Part shown: piece by piece, positions 42,911 to 54,772 of the stretch | How positions within the stretch are numbered: the stretch's first letter is position 1 | How the letters are laid out: each line of letters opens with the position of its first letter | Origin: Fasciolopsis buskii | Taxonomy: Eukaryota > Platyhelminthes > Trematoda > Plagiorchiida > Fasciolidae | Assembly (NCBI GenBank): GCA_008360955.1 | Contig: LUCM01005739.1 | Location: 257,431-321,430, forward strand | Length of the DNA: 64,000 nucleotides | Direction: 5' to 3' | Program-made: the position numbers and the translations under genes | Notes under the pieces: generated by a model | Seen by the model: only the letters and a program-made list of their open reading frames with translations | Told to the model about the DNA's origin: nothing | Database searches by the model: none

Positions 42911-43034
42911 CATTAAACAAGCGCAATATGCATCTCATATTGACGGAACTGTGTATATATATAATATATATAATATATATGATATATATATACTTAATTT
43001 CTTCAGTATAAGATGCATATCGTGCTTGTTTATG
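42911..43034. repeat. 120-bp imperfect palindrome with AT-rich centre
   Basis: The left arm starts TTAAACAAGCGCAATATGCA and the right arm, read on the minus strand, starts ATAAACAAGCACGATATGCA. Similarity continues for about 40-50 bases per arm (CATCTCATATTGACGG against CATCTTATACTGAAGA), and the centre is TATATA repeats. The RNA would fold into one long hairpin. It lies about 70 bp beyond the stop codon of the minus-strand LINE remnant. It may be a palindromic MITE, the LINE's tail, or a hairpin precursor. Confidence 0.65.
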
Positions 43035-43103
43035 CCGAAGTAATAACCACAAAAAATTACAATGAGTACAAATAAAGTAGATTTGCATGTGTGCTGGCAT
43101 TTG

Positions 43104-43740
43104 CTAATACAGAACGAGAAGCGAAAAGAAAAAATCACAATGTTCCTGCCACTGGGTTTGGTTTCGAGCTGTATCACGTAGCACCCTTAGCCAACGGCAA
43201 TTCGTACCTCCTAGACCCCAATCAGGAGTTGGGGAGCGCGTACAGAGAGCAAGGCCACTGATAACTTCTTCATGCTTCTGCGCTGAGTCACAATTCCACT
43301 GCCGTCTTGCTTCTTTCAGTCTGGGCACAAAAAGAGGATGAAAATATAAACGATACACAGGACTATATAAAATCTCCATAGACTGCTGAGGACGGTAAAG
43401 GGCGATTGTTTCGGTCTGATAACGAATTTGTGCATTCGGTTCACGAAGATTCACTTAACCATTGCTCATCTAATAATCCCACCAGGCCGACGCAATGCTT
43501 CGGCGACATCGGTAATCAAAATAGACAGCCGCTGCGTACCTTCATCTCGGAGGGGCCAAATCTCGGAAGACAAAGAAGAACATCAGAACCCTTTGAACTG
43601 TGCCGCAGTTAGCAAAAGACTATTATCATGTTCAGCCACAGACTTGGTGAATTCGCAAAAGTTACTCTGATCATTCGTGTTCTCGTGTCATTCCCAACAA
43701 CTGCACTGATTGTGGTAAAGCTCCTGAGATACCCGAAGGT
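43104..43740 (-). mobile_element. Decayed C-terminal end of an RTE-type LINE reverse transcriptase
   Basis: Minus-strand translation in two frames gives SSEIWPLRDEGTQRLSI, then YRCRRSIASAWWDY followed by a stop and MSN, and finally WLRVLRDTARNQTQWQEHC. These match in order the C-terminal region of fluke RTE-type polyproteins (SETWPLRVED, VFDHRCLRSIA.WWDHRVSN, WLETL.DMAQNRSQWR). Frameshifts and at least three stops show it is dead. The open stretch at 43,104-43,454 is its last 116 codons. An AT-rich palindrome follows the stop codon, where a 3' tail would be expected. Confidence 0.75.
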
Positions 43741-45399
43741 AGAGTACTTTTAAATGTCTAGCACCAATGATAAATACAGGCACAGTCTTCTGTCAGACTT
43801 GAGGAAGCTCGTTGCAATTCGAGGGTTCAAAGGGTACATTGCACTTGTGTACACTGATCCTCACGTGATCCCAAGCCCGATCATTAATGCCCAAGGAATT
43901 AGTACCAGGATACGCTAAGCCAAATTCCCCGACCCTGGTTGGAGTTCCATTTCACCGCCAGACAGATCAAGCGAAACCTTCTGTGGGACATCTTCTTCAG
44001 CAAAGCACAAGAGAAATAGGTATAAACGATAATGCTGCCGTACCCCTGGAGGCGATCTGCTGTTCATACAAGACCTTAGAGAAACCAGAGGATTTCTACT
44101 TCGAGCTCTTTTCCATCATCGGCAACTGAAGCTAGGAACAGGTCGCCGGAGCCCAGTTACTCTAGGGGACTTTGATTTCTGTTGCGGATTTTTACCTTAG
44201 AAGATGAATATGTGTACATTGATCATATAGCATGTAGCAGAGCAGTGAAAAAGATTGAAGCAGGAGACCAATTAAATGGGCCTTAAAATGCTCTACCAGG
44301 AATACAAGATATCACTGGCCAACCCCCCCTAATTGGCAGCCGTCTGTTGACCGCGGCCCCCTTACTAAAAATGATGTGTACTAAAGAAGCAAAAAGATAA
44401 GAAGATAACCAATCAGCTCCACAGATCGCTTTACGCACACCGAATGTCTTTCTACCGGTGACTCGGATGAGATCAAACAGATTACAGAAATTTCCCGTGA
44501 TGAAAGAACTTTACAACTCTGATGCTTGTTGGGACAGACAGGTCCCACAATCTCAACTTCCGCTTGCGTGAAATTCACGTCATTTTCGAATGGTGATCCT
44601 GCACGCTATCCAACAGTTGGGACGGAGAATATTTCATCAAACAGACGCAGAGATCCAGTAGAAGTCCGACGTTTCACGACACGGCATGTCGGGGAAAAAT
44701 CTGGTTGCGGGTTGAATGCCAGCTTTTGATGATAAGTGGCCAATGTTACCTAATGTTTTTCACTGCCATCACTACTCGGTTTTCGGGTAATGCATCATAG
44801 AATGTTGAAGCGAAATTCGGATCACACAGATTACCTTCGGAGCTGTCGTCTAACTTCATGGACAGTGTAGAACAGACAAACTTGTGATCGGAGTCGCAAA
44901 CAGTGCTCCAGTAAGACCGGCAATCTTGTATGCAGCCCTTATGTCTGCCGCTAATTAAGCCATGTTCAGTCTCGGTCTCCCACTGCTTTCATGAAAGTTA
45001 ACGCAAATTGGCAAACAGGAGACTTGAAACCCTGAAGTTGGCAAAGTCAAGACAAGGATGATGATTTCAACATGATACAAACAGCAATTCCCAACTTTCT
45101 GCGCGGCTAAAACAGATAGAAAACCTTCCCAAATATTTATCTTTTGATTATATTCAAATTACTCCAGCAGTCATCTCTCCTTTTAGACTCGCGATATCAA
45201 ATGGGTGTGTTTAGATAAGAGATCTTGGTAGCTTTACGTTGGAGGAATCTTTGATTCTATTTGAGTCATAAAACATATTGCCATGAACCGAGCAACAAAC
45301 ATTTTTCCTATTGGAATGGTTACTGTTAAATTGTTACGAAAATCCAAGTCTCGCTACATACAAGCATTTGCGGACTGGGATCCTGCCGAGCATTCCAGC

Positions 45400-45590
45400 C
45401 TATCACAGAGCTATAGCGAAAGCAGCAAGACCAGAAGCCGTTGGTTCAGGTCCTAAGATAAAAGTAAGTAAGCTTTTACGGAAAAACTGGATAGAAGGAT
45501 CATTCGAGAGACGAAACTGGAGTGTTTTAGACAAGACGCAAGTCAATGACAAGGGTCTGCAGTTTGCCAACGCAATGGCGCTCATAAATT
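45400..45590 (-). mobile_element. Possible reverse transcriptase motif fragment, same LINE remnant
   Basis: The minus-strand frame reads NCRPLSLTCVLSKTLQ, then IQFFRKSLLT. This resembles the YRPISLTSVLSKI...FL..N.LLT segment of non-LTR reverse transcriptases. It lies about 2 kb upstream, on the same strand, of the RTE C-terminus at 43.1-43.7 kb, a plausible distance within one element. The sequence between them is not readable as RT by eye, so the link is inference. Confidence 0.4.
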
Positions 45591-46959
45591 AAAAGGGTGC
45601 GGAGAATGAAGAAAAGTACATGTTAGTGAAAACAAAAGCTTTGAAACTTGAGTGCTAGATTAACAAAGATGCGATAGAAGGAGACCGAGAATTCCCTCAA
45701 ATACAGTAACTCAAGCACTGCAGACTGTGAATGCCGAATGTGAAACAGTATTAGGAGGATAGTCTGGGAATGTATGGTCAGCATGTGAGCATGATGCCAC
45801 AATCCCGTCACCCACGTCTCGGTAAAGTGTTGCAATCGCTGCAAGAGGTATCTGTCGATTCCGTTGGTTTTTTCTGCATTCTTGACCGTTCGAGCCTGCC
45901 TTCGATTCAAGATGTACCTCTAGCCTTTGAGTGGTCAATCGCCTCTAGAGGATAGCAAGTTTGAACCCTATGAACCGACAGACATTCGAGGGGATTATTT
46001 GTTCGTTCTTTCCAAGCCAGTAAAATAGTCAAAGGGCCGTGGCCTCATTTTGTCGGCCGGTAGTATTCGATGAGGCTTAGCGAAACCAGTGGTATTTCAT
46101 AGGGATAATTCTTGCCAGGAGAAGGCGTGTCGCTCGCCGCAAAATGCTGTTATTTACCCGTGGGTGTAGCCTTACTTTATGTAGTAATAACGATCAATTT
46201 AGTAGGGATTCCATTATCTACACTTTGGGGACGCGCCGATGGGCTTGTGGCTCTTTTCTGCTCTGTTTTTCAGTCTCTTGTGCTGTCAGCTTGTGTAAGG
46301 AAGGGTCAACCAACAAAATGTGCCATCGGACTTCAAGTGCAAAACTCGTTGATCAGTCCAACAAAAACATTGATATACCTCTTGAGAGTCTACTGCATCA
46401 TACACTCCGGCAAAATTGAGAGGAAATACACAAAACTTACGATCAAAATCCCCGAAAAACTCCAATTTGTTTTGACAATAAGTATTTCTAAGTTTTGTAC
46501 GGTCAACTATCCGCACTAATGCATTCACTGGTAAATAATGGATCTCCATAGTCTACTAGTTAACAGCAGAATTTAAAGGCTAACTGCATTTGGTTTGTTG
46601 TGGAGTTTGGCCGGTCAACTGTGAAGCCGGATCATTAGACTGAAAAATTTACAACTTCAACCACGAAGAATATGGTTGGTGAAAGCCAAAGTTCAAAGGT
46701 TTCATCGCATAGAAAGATACGACTATCCATAAATATGTGAAAAAAAGTTGCGAGCAAAGTGATGGTACCAAATCGTAAACATCGTATATTTTCCATTCCG
46801 AAGTCGCCTTTAAGTCTAACCCAACGGGCTATTAACGCCAGTGGCTGAAAGAAGCGCAGCACGCCGATTTACACTACTAACGTCTTGTGAGTAGCCAATA
46901 GTAAAAAGCATGAAAATTGAGGATCGTACAAGCAGTTTTGAATGGGAGTAAACACTTGT

Positions 46960-47032
46960 TCTACTGCCGCTACTACCATTACAACTGCTACTGACGCTAA
47001 TAACGTTACTGCTACTACTACTACTGTTATTG
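46960..47032. repeat. Degenerate trinucleotide tract (ACT/GCT)n
   Basis: Imperfect triplets, including TAATAACGTTACTGCTACTA, which differs from the tract at 31.6 kb at two positions over 20 bases. It is also downstream, on the minus strand, of a possible RT remnant. Confidence 0.85.
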
Positions 47033-47589
47033 TGTCACAGGATCACCACTTTACACGGACTCGAATAGTGCATTTGGCTATTACATAGACATAAAGTGGA
47101 AATGTTCGTCGTCTGAACTTTGATAACAAGGATTTATTTCCTCGACTGGTGGCCTCTTGACAAGTGAAATTGCTAAACCTTTGTCTGTTAAATAGAATTC
47201 TTTACCTTCACTGATCTCAGGCTGTACCAGAATTACTTCCTTATCCATTGCACCAACAGTTGTGTTCTTCAGAATATACCACTAGAATGAATCACACCCC
47301 TTACTGTAACTGCTTTATTATTTGGACACTGAGGCAGAAGAATCCGTGCGGTTTTAAAATTGAAACACTTTGGTGGGTTTAGGTTCATTTCGTCCAGTAC
47401 TCAACTAGGCACTTTCCTCCTCAATGACAGGTGTGTAAATCCTTTGAGATACTGGTTCCTTTTGCGAAGGTATTGCGTGAAAGGCACACTGGGTGTCAGC
47501 ACCTGATGATCGATAGATTATGAGTAACATCTATTAACTGTAGCTTAACTAAAATCAGAAAACACGGGCTATCTACAGCCTATCTCTCA

Positions 47590-48060
47590 ATGGCTAATTC
47601 GCACAATCCAATAGGCGGTCCACCCAAAACTGTCTTCTTAATATATCGTGCAACTTTAGTGATTCTCTACTCAGAGGGGCGCATGCAAATACCAAATTCA
47701 CCAGTTTTTTGGTACCAGCTTCAAGCTGGGGCTTCCTGTATAGCTGGAGGTCAGAAGGGGTGTTGATTCCAGGATTTTTGTTCTGCATCAAGGAAGACAA
47801 CTTAATCTATGCCGGAAACTGTCGCATCTGGTCTAACAGGACGAGCATCAGTCCACTGGGTAGCGCTCGAAAAGTTTTTAAGTCGGCCCAATCCGGCTTC
47901 AAGCCCACATTATCCGCTTTGTTTTCAAAATCATCCAACGTCTCTGAATGTCCCTACTTTCGAAAGGCAGTTGGTACGAGATCATCATCCTCGTCAAGGC
48001 ATTGGATGCTGAATGCTTAGGGGAAGACCGAGGTGACGGAATATGTTTGAACTCCTTTTG
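47590..48060 (-). mobile_element. Possible second RTE-like reverse transcriptase remnant
   Basis: On the minus strand a frame reads DEDDDLVP, then LDDFENKADNVGLKPDWADL with TF next. This resembles the stretch from the catalytic YADD/FADD box to LDDL..KA..VGL.I...KTK.F in RTE-type reverse transcriptases. A later part (SLKLHDILRRQFWVDRLLDC) has the spacing of the SL.LK.R.Y...V...LLYGC block. Stops lie between. Because it carries late RT motifs upstream of the early motif at 45.5 kb, it must be a separate insertion. Confidence 0.35.
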
Positions 48061-48299
48061 GGATAAGTTACCGTAAATGTCAGCGGAAAAGCTGATCCAC
48101 CAAAATAGTCAAGGTCACCAGTTATCTCGTCTTTTGATTGAGACCATGAGTTCATCGGTGAGAATCTAGAAACACCAATCAAAACTACTGAAATTTTGCC
48201 AATTAGCCAATTTTTTAAAGGGCATGGCAACTGGAGATCTTGATCAGTGATAGTATACAGCGCGAGATAAATGTTCCCCAGGGAAGTTGGGCTCACACG

Positions 48300-51200
48300 A
48301 GTCTTGATGCCTAGGTTCGGAAGCAGCTTTTAAGCTTCGATTCATGTGACTTAGAGAAGCTGCTGTGAGCATTAAATGCAAATGAGTCAGCTGGTTTAAA
48401 TAAATCAGTTTTGTCCCATTGTCGGCTAGTAGGCACCTATCTCGATTTCGCCATGGCATTAGAACAAAACGCGTTCTTTAAGTAGGGCATTTAACACTCA
48501 TCTAACCTTGTGCATTCGTTTGAATGAAGGACATTCTGAACCCATACCAATCAGAATTTCGTCACTACATATAAGTGCACAATTTAAAGGATAAGCAATT
48601 GACATGACAATGAAATAAGGAAAGTAGGAACATCTGTCGTCCCTTGTCGAAATGTGGAGCTCTAAAGAGATGATTGAAAAGACGAATGCAGAGAACTGGT
48701 ACGATAGGAAGTGTTTATCTTCTGCTTAGCGTGGACAGCGAAGGGTATCCTCCAGAAAGTTTGTCAGAATTTCCAAGTCTGTTCTTTCAGGACTACAACA
48801 CATGCTCGTAGTGCGACAGTCGACAAGGTAACGCTGATTAGGTGAGCTCATTCCCATAGCTGTCAAGATCCCCGGATATGAACTCGTTGTAGACCACATA
48901 GGATTATTCTAAAAGAAACATTGGGTAAAATTTACAGAACGTCCTGGCAAAAGCTTATGACGAAATATCAATGATACTTGTCGATAGAAGGATAAACAAC
49001 GTTTTTATAGCATCCAACAGCGGAAATAGGAGGCGCTGGTTTGTACACCAGTTGATATTTTCACATTACATTAGCCATCGCATTTTTTCTTCCTCATATC
49101 CTCCTTAATAATCTTAGGGATGGATTAGTTGGGAGTAAGTTCAAGGTTGGACAAATATTTTTGTTCTTTATTTGAATATCCCTCAATCTTTGATTGACTA
49201 AATCGTTTCATTAGATTTAGTTGATTAGAATATTTTGTGATTGTGATGCATTCTCGCAGTGTCTGCTCCACAGCTGTTAAAGTTAGGAAAATGAAGTAAT
49301 CCCGTACTGGCTCCGTCACTAGGACCGGTAAGGGAAAAAGTATGATTGTGAAAAAAACGAAGAAATATGGGAATTTAGACAAGAAAATAATACAATAGTC
49401 ATGAGATCCTCTCCATTAGAATTTCCTGAAAAATCCCCAATGAGCAAAATTATTTTTCTTGTTTCCTAGGAATGGTAAACGAAGAGGTGAATATATGAGT
49501 GGGATAGCATCCGAGCTAGCGGACAATATCACGTGTTGTATTGTGTTGAAGATAATAAAAAACAAGCTGGTAAGCAAAAATGAGAACAATTGTACAGTCG
49601 GTAAACAAAGCATGCGGACGAATAAAAAAGTGAATGTAGTGTAGAAGCTTTCGTCATTATCCGCATACTCCTGCATGTGACATTAGCACTAACTGGTAGA
49701 AAAAAACCTCCGTTATTGCCTCACCATGTCTCATAGTGTTTCACTAACTCCTAGTCTATATTGATTCCGTGAACGTGACTATCCCAGACTTAGTGGACGG
49801 AGCAATATTGACGGGTCTTCCCATTTACAAAAATCACACAAGATAGGAGACTATTTACATTTCATCAATCCTTTTGGATGTGTTGTGTGGTTGACAGCCC
49901 AATCCAGAGAGGATCAGTTTGTGAAATATGATAATCCTTCTTGCACTACTTGAATGCTCAGATAGTAGTAAAGTAAATAGCTAACCAAATGAGAGGGATG
50001 GGAAATATTTAGGTTGAGTATCACTCAAGCACCAAGTGGGCCTAATCTTGTAACCCGTGTAGGGTGCAGAGCACGGAAATCGCAGTGCAAAGCCAAGCTT
50101 AATGAACAACTAGGCAGATTTTTAGAAGCTTCGAACAAAGAAGATTTATCAGTGTAGTCTTGCTGCACCGATGATCCAGCCAAAATTTATGGACTGTCTT
50201 AGAGAAACATTAGCACTAGTAATTGTTTGAAAATTTTACCAAATTGATACTAAGCTTTAGTACATGATACTGGCGAGGAACCCAAAATCACGGATTTATA
50301 TGAGCAAAATTATGAATCTACTCAACATGTAGCATAGAGATTTGATTCATCTTTGTGTCACGACCGCACTGTATAGCCATTGGATTAGTGACATTCGTCA
50401 CCAACGATATGTTTTCATCGACCACCAAATGGAAGTGAAATTTCGGATAAAACATTTCAAATTTAGTAAACGAAGTACCAGGGATATCCAAATTGATACA
50501 AATTTTTCCCCAGTACGAATATTGCACTGTTCAGTACCTTCCGTTCACTGAGATTTACTCAGTCACAAATTGCTGATTCCCACGCGCAAGAAGTTTCGGA
50601 TGTATATCACTGGTTGACAGTCAGTAACCCAGAATTCGGGTTCTGGATGTGAAATTGCATTTGATAAATTCGTACTAATAACGATTGGGAACAGGTCAGA
50701 TGAACAAGGTACATCATGCTTTCATGATTTTCCAAGGTGAGTTGAACAATAATACTGAGTGGCTCATTGACGAAACAAATATTCTACCTTATTGTGTTAC
50801 ATATGTTTTTTATTTCATAAAGTGTATATAACGTACCACTTGTGGTATAGAAAAGCATCTCAGGTGTCAATAGTAAATTTTCTCACCAATCGTTAACAAT
50901 GAACACTAAGCACCACCATAAATTTTTGGCCGAATTTCCAGTCTCAAAGTGACTGTCACACAGTGTCATAATGCATGTACGTGGAACCATCCTTTGGCCT
51001 GATGGCATGCAGGCGATCGTTATAGTCAAATGCAAACAAAACTGATTTCTTTATAAGTTCAGAATCTAATTACCTCAAAGAACTGAAGATACAACGAATC
51101 CCGATGAGCTATCAAACAACGAAAGGAGCAAAATTTCATCCAGTGATTCGAAATATAAACATAGACCTTTACTGCAATCGCAAGTGTCTAACAACAGACT

Positions 51201-54200
51201 CCGCGAAAGAATCAACCAGCTGTTGGTAAACCTTAACTAGGGATTCAACGGAAATTGTTGCACAAACAGGAAAGAACTTTTTCCAGGGTTTTTCGGCTTG
51301 TGGTCGAGTCGAAGACAGTTCCAAAGTTACTGATAGATATTCCATTGCTGGGGTTCAGAAGACGCGATCTCATTCAGGCGCCAGTTCACTCAAATCGTAC
51401 CGGAAATCAAAGGTCACCAAGGAACCGATGCACTGGAGGCAGCCGGTAAATTTATTTTCCCCTGTATTGAGCTGTTTATTCCTCCAAACCAGCTGCCGGT
51501 CTCGCAAAGCTATTGGCTACTACTGTAGAGAAAATGACCGTATCAAAGATGTCTTCAGTCAAAGTGCTATTTAACATAAACCAGTACCAAAGGTCCGTTG
51601 AAAAACGCGCGTCTTGGTTAGACATATGCTTTGCCATATCTTGTCAACTCCAGTAGGCCAATTTATTAGGACTACCGAAAGTTCAGTACAGACATCCTTT
51701 CAAAACATGAACCGGTCGAAGAAATCCAGCCATCCTACTAGTGCTTGCAATCATGGCAATACTGACCACAACATTAAGCCGCTTGATGAAACGACCCTTA
51801 TGCTGCAACTAGAACACGAGTGCCTTCCTGTCCAGTTCTTCCATTCTATAGATTGTCCAGCGACATCAGGGACATTCATGGATTCGATCCTATTCCAGTA
51901 ACTGACTGTGCAAAGTTGGAGGGATAATAGATGTCCCTAAATTTCAAGGTCTGACATGACCAACCAGAGATCTTGAAATGAAGCGTATTACCGTACGGCG
52001 GAAGAGCAAACGTTCTGTATGCGATCAGTAAGATAAAACAGGAAGATTTTACTGCGCACATTAATTCATTCCCATGAATGACTCCGACCGTGGTGTTATT
52101 GAGGAGTGAAGGTCAAACACTCCGCGGTCGAGGTACGTTGTCGCTGGCATGAAGATCAAAGACTTTGGCATATCCACATTGTATGGGAAGTACTTTAAAA
52201 ATGAAATAACTGTAATCAAAATCCAAATCCACAACTGTTATTGCCACTTTCTGGGGAATTTTGCGGTTCCACTTTCATTTTCACGCCCTTTATGAGTCTC
52301 CGGGTATCTTGCAAGAGTCAAAAAAAATAAGCAACACACTTTTTGAACGAAGCAATGGTCTACCATTGTCTTCACATGACAAGACGTTAAATCAGGCTCT
52401 AGAACGCTTTGTAGAGATGAGTTTTCTTCATACAAATAACAAAGCGCAAATTTACTAGTCAGGGATTGGAACCCCATGGGTTGAAATTAAATAAGAACAA
52501 ATATTGAACAGATCCTGTTTGTTTCCAGTTAAAATGGAATCTCAGAAAGGATACGGTTTGTCCATGTCCCGTTATGGGATGCTCATGTTAATACTGTTGA
52601 TGGAACCAAGATATGAAGATGTCCGATAAAATCTGATTCAGCTCATTGTTGACTGACCAGCCGTGGCTTTGTTTGCACTACCTGCCCTCCTATAATTCGA
52701 ACTAGAAATGCATCAAAAAAGGGGAATGGATCATGTTCGCGACAGGATGGTTTTGTGGACATTTATCGTCTTCGTCTAATCAACGCTGCCGAGACAGAAT
52801 AGTCAAGTGTATAAAAAGAATTACTAACCCAATTCTGGGCGGTGCACTGTTCTTACTTAAATACTAGGTTGAATAGATAGAGACTATCAGGGGTCCAGTT
52901 CTTATTTACCATAAACACATCGATCACCATCCGCATGTTTGCAATGATTCAGCGATTAACCGAGCGCTGGGTGCACACCACTGATTCATGGGGTCGGTTA
53001 TCTTGCGCACTGCTTTACAAGACCGGTTTGTAATTCGTTTCACGCTTGCTTTGATATAGAAACGTCGGTTTATCACAAGTATTTTGGATCGAGCTGTTTC
53101 CCTATTTCAAATATTTCACTCTACAGAATGCGTGTCCTTATTAAAAAATAAGATACAATGACACACATTTGTGTTCAGTATTCTCACTCAATTTTTCAGT
53201 AAGGCATCCGATTGGATTGCGCGTTGCTTGCAAAATCAACGTGAACCTGGTTTTCATAACTAGTATTCTGAAAATTATTAGCAGTTCATTTGATGGTCCA
53301 AATGACTCTTTTTTGTCGACCGAGCAAATGGCTTTAGTATGAAAATGAAGATGTTAATATTGACTACTTCGGTCTACGAGCATGTTTTGCATCATTTGGT
53401 TCACAGGGACCTTGGATCGAAACCTTATTCGTCTGTCCATGTTAGTCCGTTCACTAAGCTCAACTGACGTGCCATGAAGCCAGCTAAACAGATGACAGGA
53501 ATACCGATCTTCACCACAAGTGTATCAGTCTCCCGTTTGAAGCCAGAGGGAACGAAATTCCCCCAGTATTTCTTTGTAATTCCTACGTTCACATAAAACA
53601 GTTCAGTGGTGGGTTCTGCCAATTATATGACCTTGAGCATTTATAACCGTAAATTTTATGCTGCCATAACAGATGAATATCTAAATACATACACCAAAAT
53701 GCAAGTCACTATGTGGGATCAATCTTCGATGTACTTCTTCAAATGAACTACTTTCACTTGTCCGGTAGATCTAAAAGAAGAAACAAACATTTCTCAAATC
53801 CGTTTCCATTCGGAGGAGAAAATTCCCACGGTACCTTGTTTAAGTCCCTGTTTAACGTCTGGTGCAGAACAGTCAAACCTACAGAAAATCAAATTCACAT
53901 TTTTCTGCTAGCCATTTAAAACAGATAAGTAATTTTGGTGTGATACAACTCCTGATAATTTGGCAATGAAAACCATTTCGCCCGGGTGTATAATCCCAAG
54001 TTTCTCGCGTAACTAGAATGTACGAATAATCGGAATTTATCTGGACTCGTCGCAGACATTGGCCCAAATATCGACCGAAAATTTATGCCTGGTATTGTGT
54101 CAGGAACTGGAAAACTGGCAAAATCTTCAAATAAAGTGTGGTTGGTTGTAAAGTATTTCTAATTGGTTTGTTTTGCTTAAATTTTTCTGTGTTATAACGT
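48300..54200. other. No recognisable gene
   Basis: Short frames only, apart from the unassigned open frame at 51.2-51.6 kb. Parts of 48.3-48.5 kb may belong to the retroelement remnant upstream, but I cannot read motifs there. Confidence 0.5.
51230..51574 (+). other. 114-codon open frame lacking a start, unassigned
   Basis: Open between two stops, with its only ATG late (MHWRQP). The composition is polar and Ser/Lys-rich (KVTDRYSIAGVQKTRSHSGA). No family is recognised. The length is near the chance limit, so this could be a retroelement relic, an exon or noise. Confidence 0.15.
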
Positions 54201-54201
54201 G

Positions 54202-54228
54202 AATATATATATATATGTATATATATAA
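54202..54228. repeat. AT tract left of the hammerhead-like element
   Basis: Alternating TA repeats with one TG interruption. With the tract at 54,343-54,369 it brackets the hammerhead-like sequence, and the two could pair as an outer stem. Confidence 0.9.
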
Positions 54229-54239
54229 ATTCTAGGTAG

Positions 54240-54340
54240 TGTCTGGATGAGTAAACAAAATTGCCTCTGAAACACAAGACCAGTTTCGCGATTATTGCCA
54301 CTCGTCAGGTATATGTCTCCGGTACTGTCTCTTCCAGACA
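54240..54340 (-). ncRNA. Hammerhead-ribozyme-like sequence (type I layout)
   Basis: Minus strand, in order: CTGACGAG (54,308-54,301; fits CUGANGA), a 12-base stem-loop II (TGGC/AATAAT/CG) that pairs by Watson-Crick and G-U pairs, CGAAAC (54,288-54,283), a two-base loop and GTC (54,280-54,278). This is the conserved hammerhead core, in order. Stem III is minimal (2 bp). Stem I is weak next to the core (first pair C-U) but closes farther out with TGTCTGGA/TCCAGACA (54,333-54,340 with 54,240-54,247). Cleavage would fall after the C at 54,278. Hammerheads occur in schistosome SINE-like repeats and in Penelope-like elements. Activity is unproven, and the copy may be decayed. Confidence 0.5.
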
Positions 54341-54342
54341 TC

Positions 54343-54369
54343 CTTATATATATATATATTTGTATATAT
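54343..54369. repeat. AT tract right of the hammerhead-like element
   Basis: Alternating TA repeats with a TTTG interruption, directly outside the TCCAGACA arm at 54,333-54,340. Confidence 0.9.
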
Positions 54370-54772
54370 TAAACCGAAAACAAAAATAACCCCAACGCAA
54401 CGACGTGGAGATAAACTTCTAAAATGGAGGAAAATATAGACAAACAGTTCAAAGTCGAGAACAATTGAAATCGGATTTCTGTCGACCTCGTTCACGGTCA
54501 GCGATCTTCTGCCCGTTTTTGATTTACTTGCAGAGAACGGGAGGCCAGCTAATAAATCTCACAGCATCTGTCCCATTGAATTTAATTTTGAGCCGCATCG
54601 CTCAACAGGTCTAATCAAACGAGGCTCCACAGACCTTAAGTCCCTATCGGAAAAGTGGGAAGCGTCAGCCGAAATTAAACTTCGACTCTGACTTCTAAGT
54701 CAACTCGGAGTTTAAGCATCGCTTCCTTCGTTTTACCCTTGCACTACACCTGGAAAAATGAACACGAAAAGT

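Noticed and set aside
46112..46519. 135-codon plus-strand frame, second longest in the window
   Set aside because: No domain, an overlapping frame in another phase, and a length expected by chance given several others of 125-135 codons.
49416..49676. Reverse transcriptase YADD-like box (EYADNDES)
   Set aside because: The second catalytic Asp is replaced and no flanking RT motif is readable.
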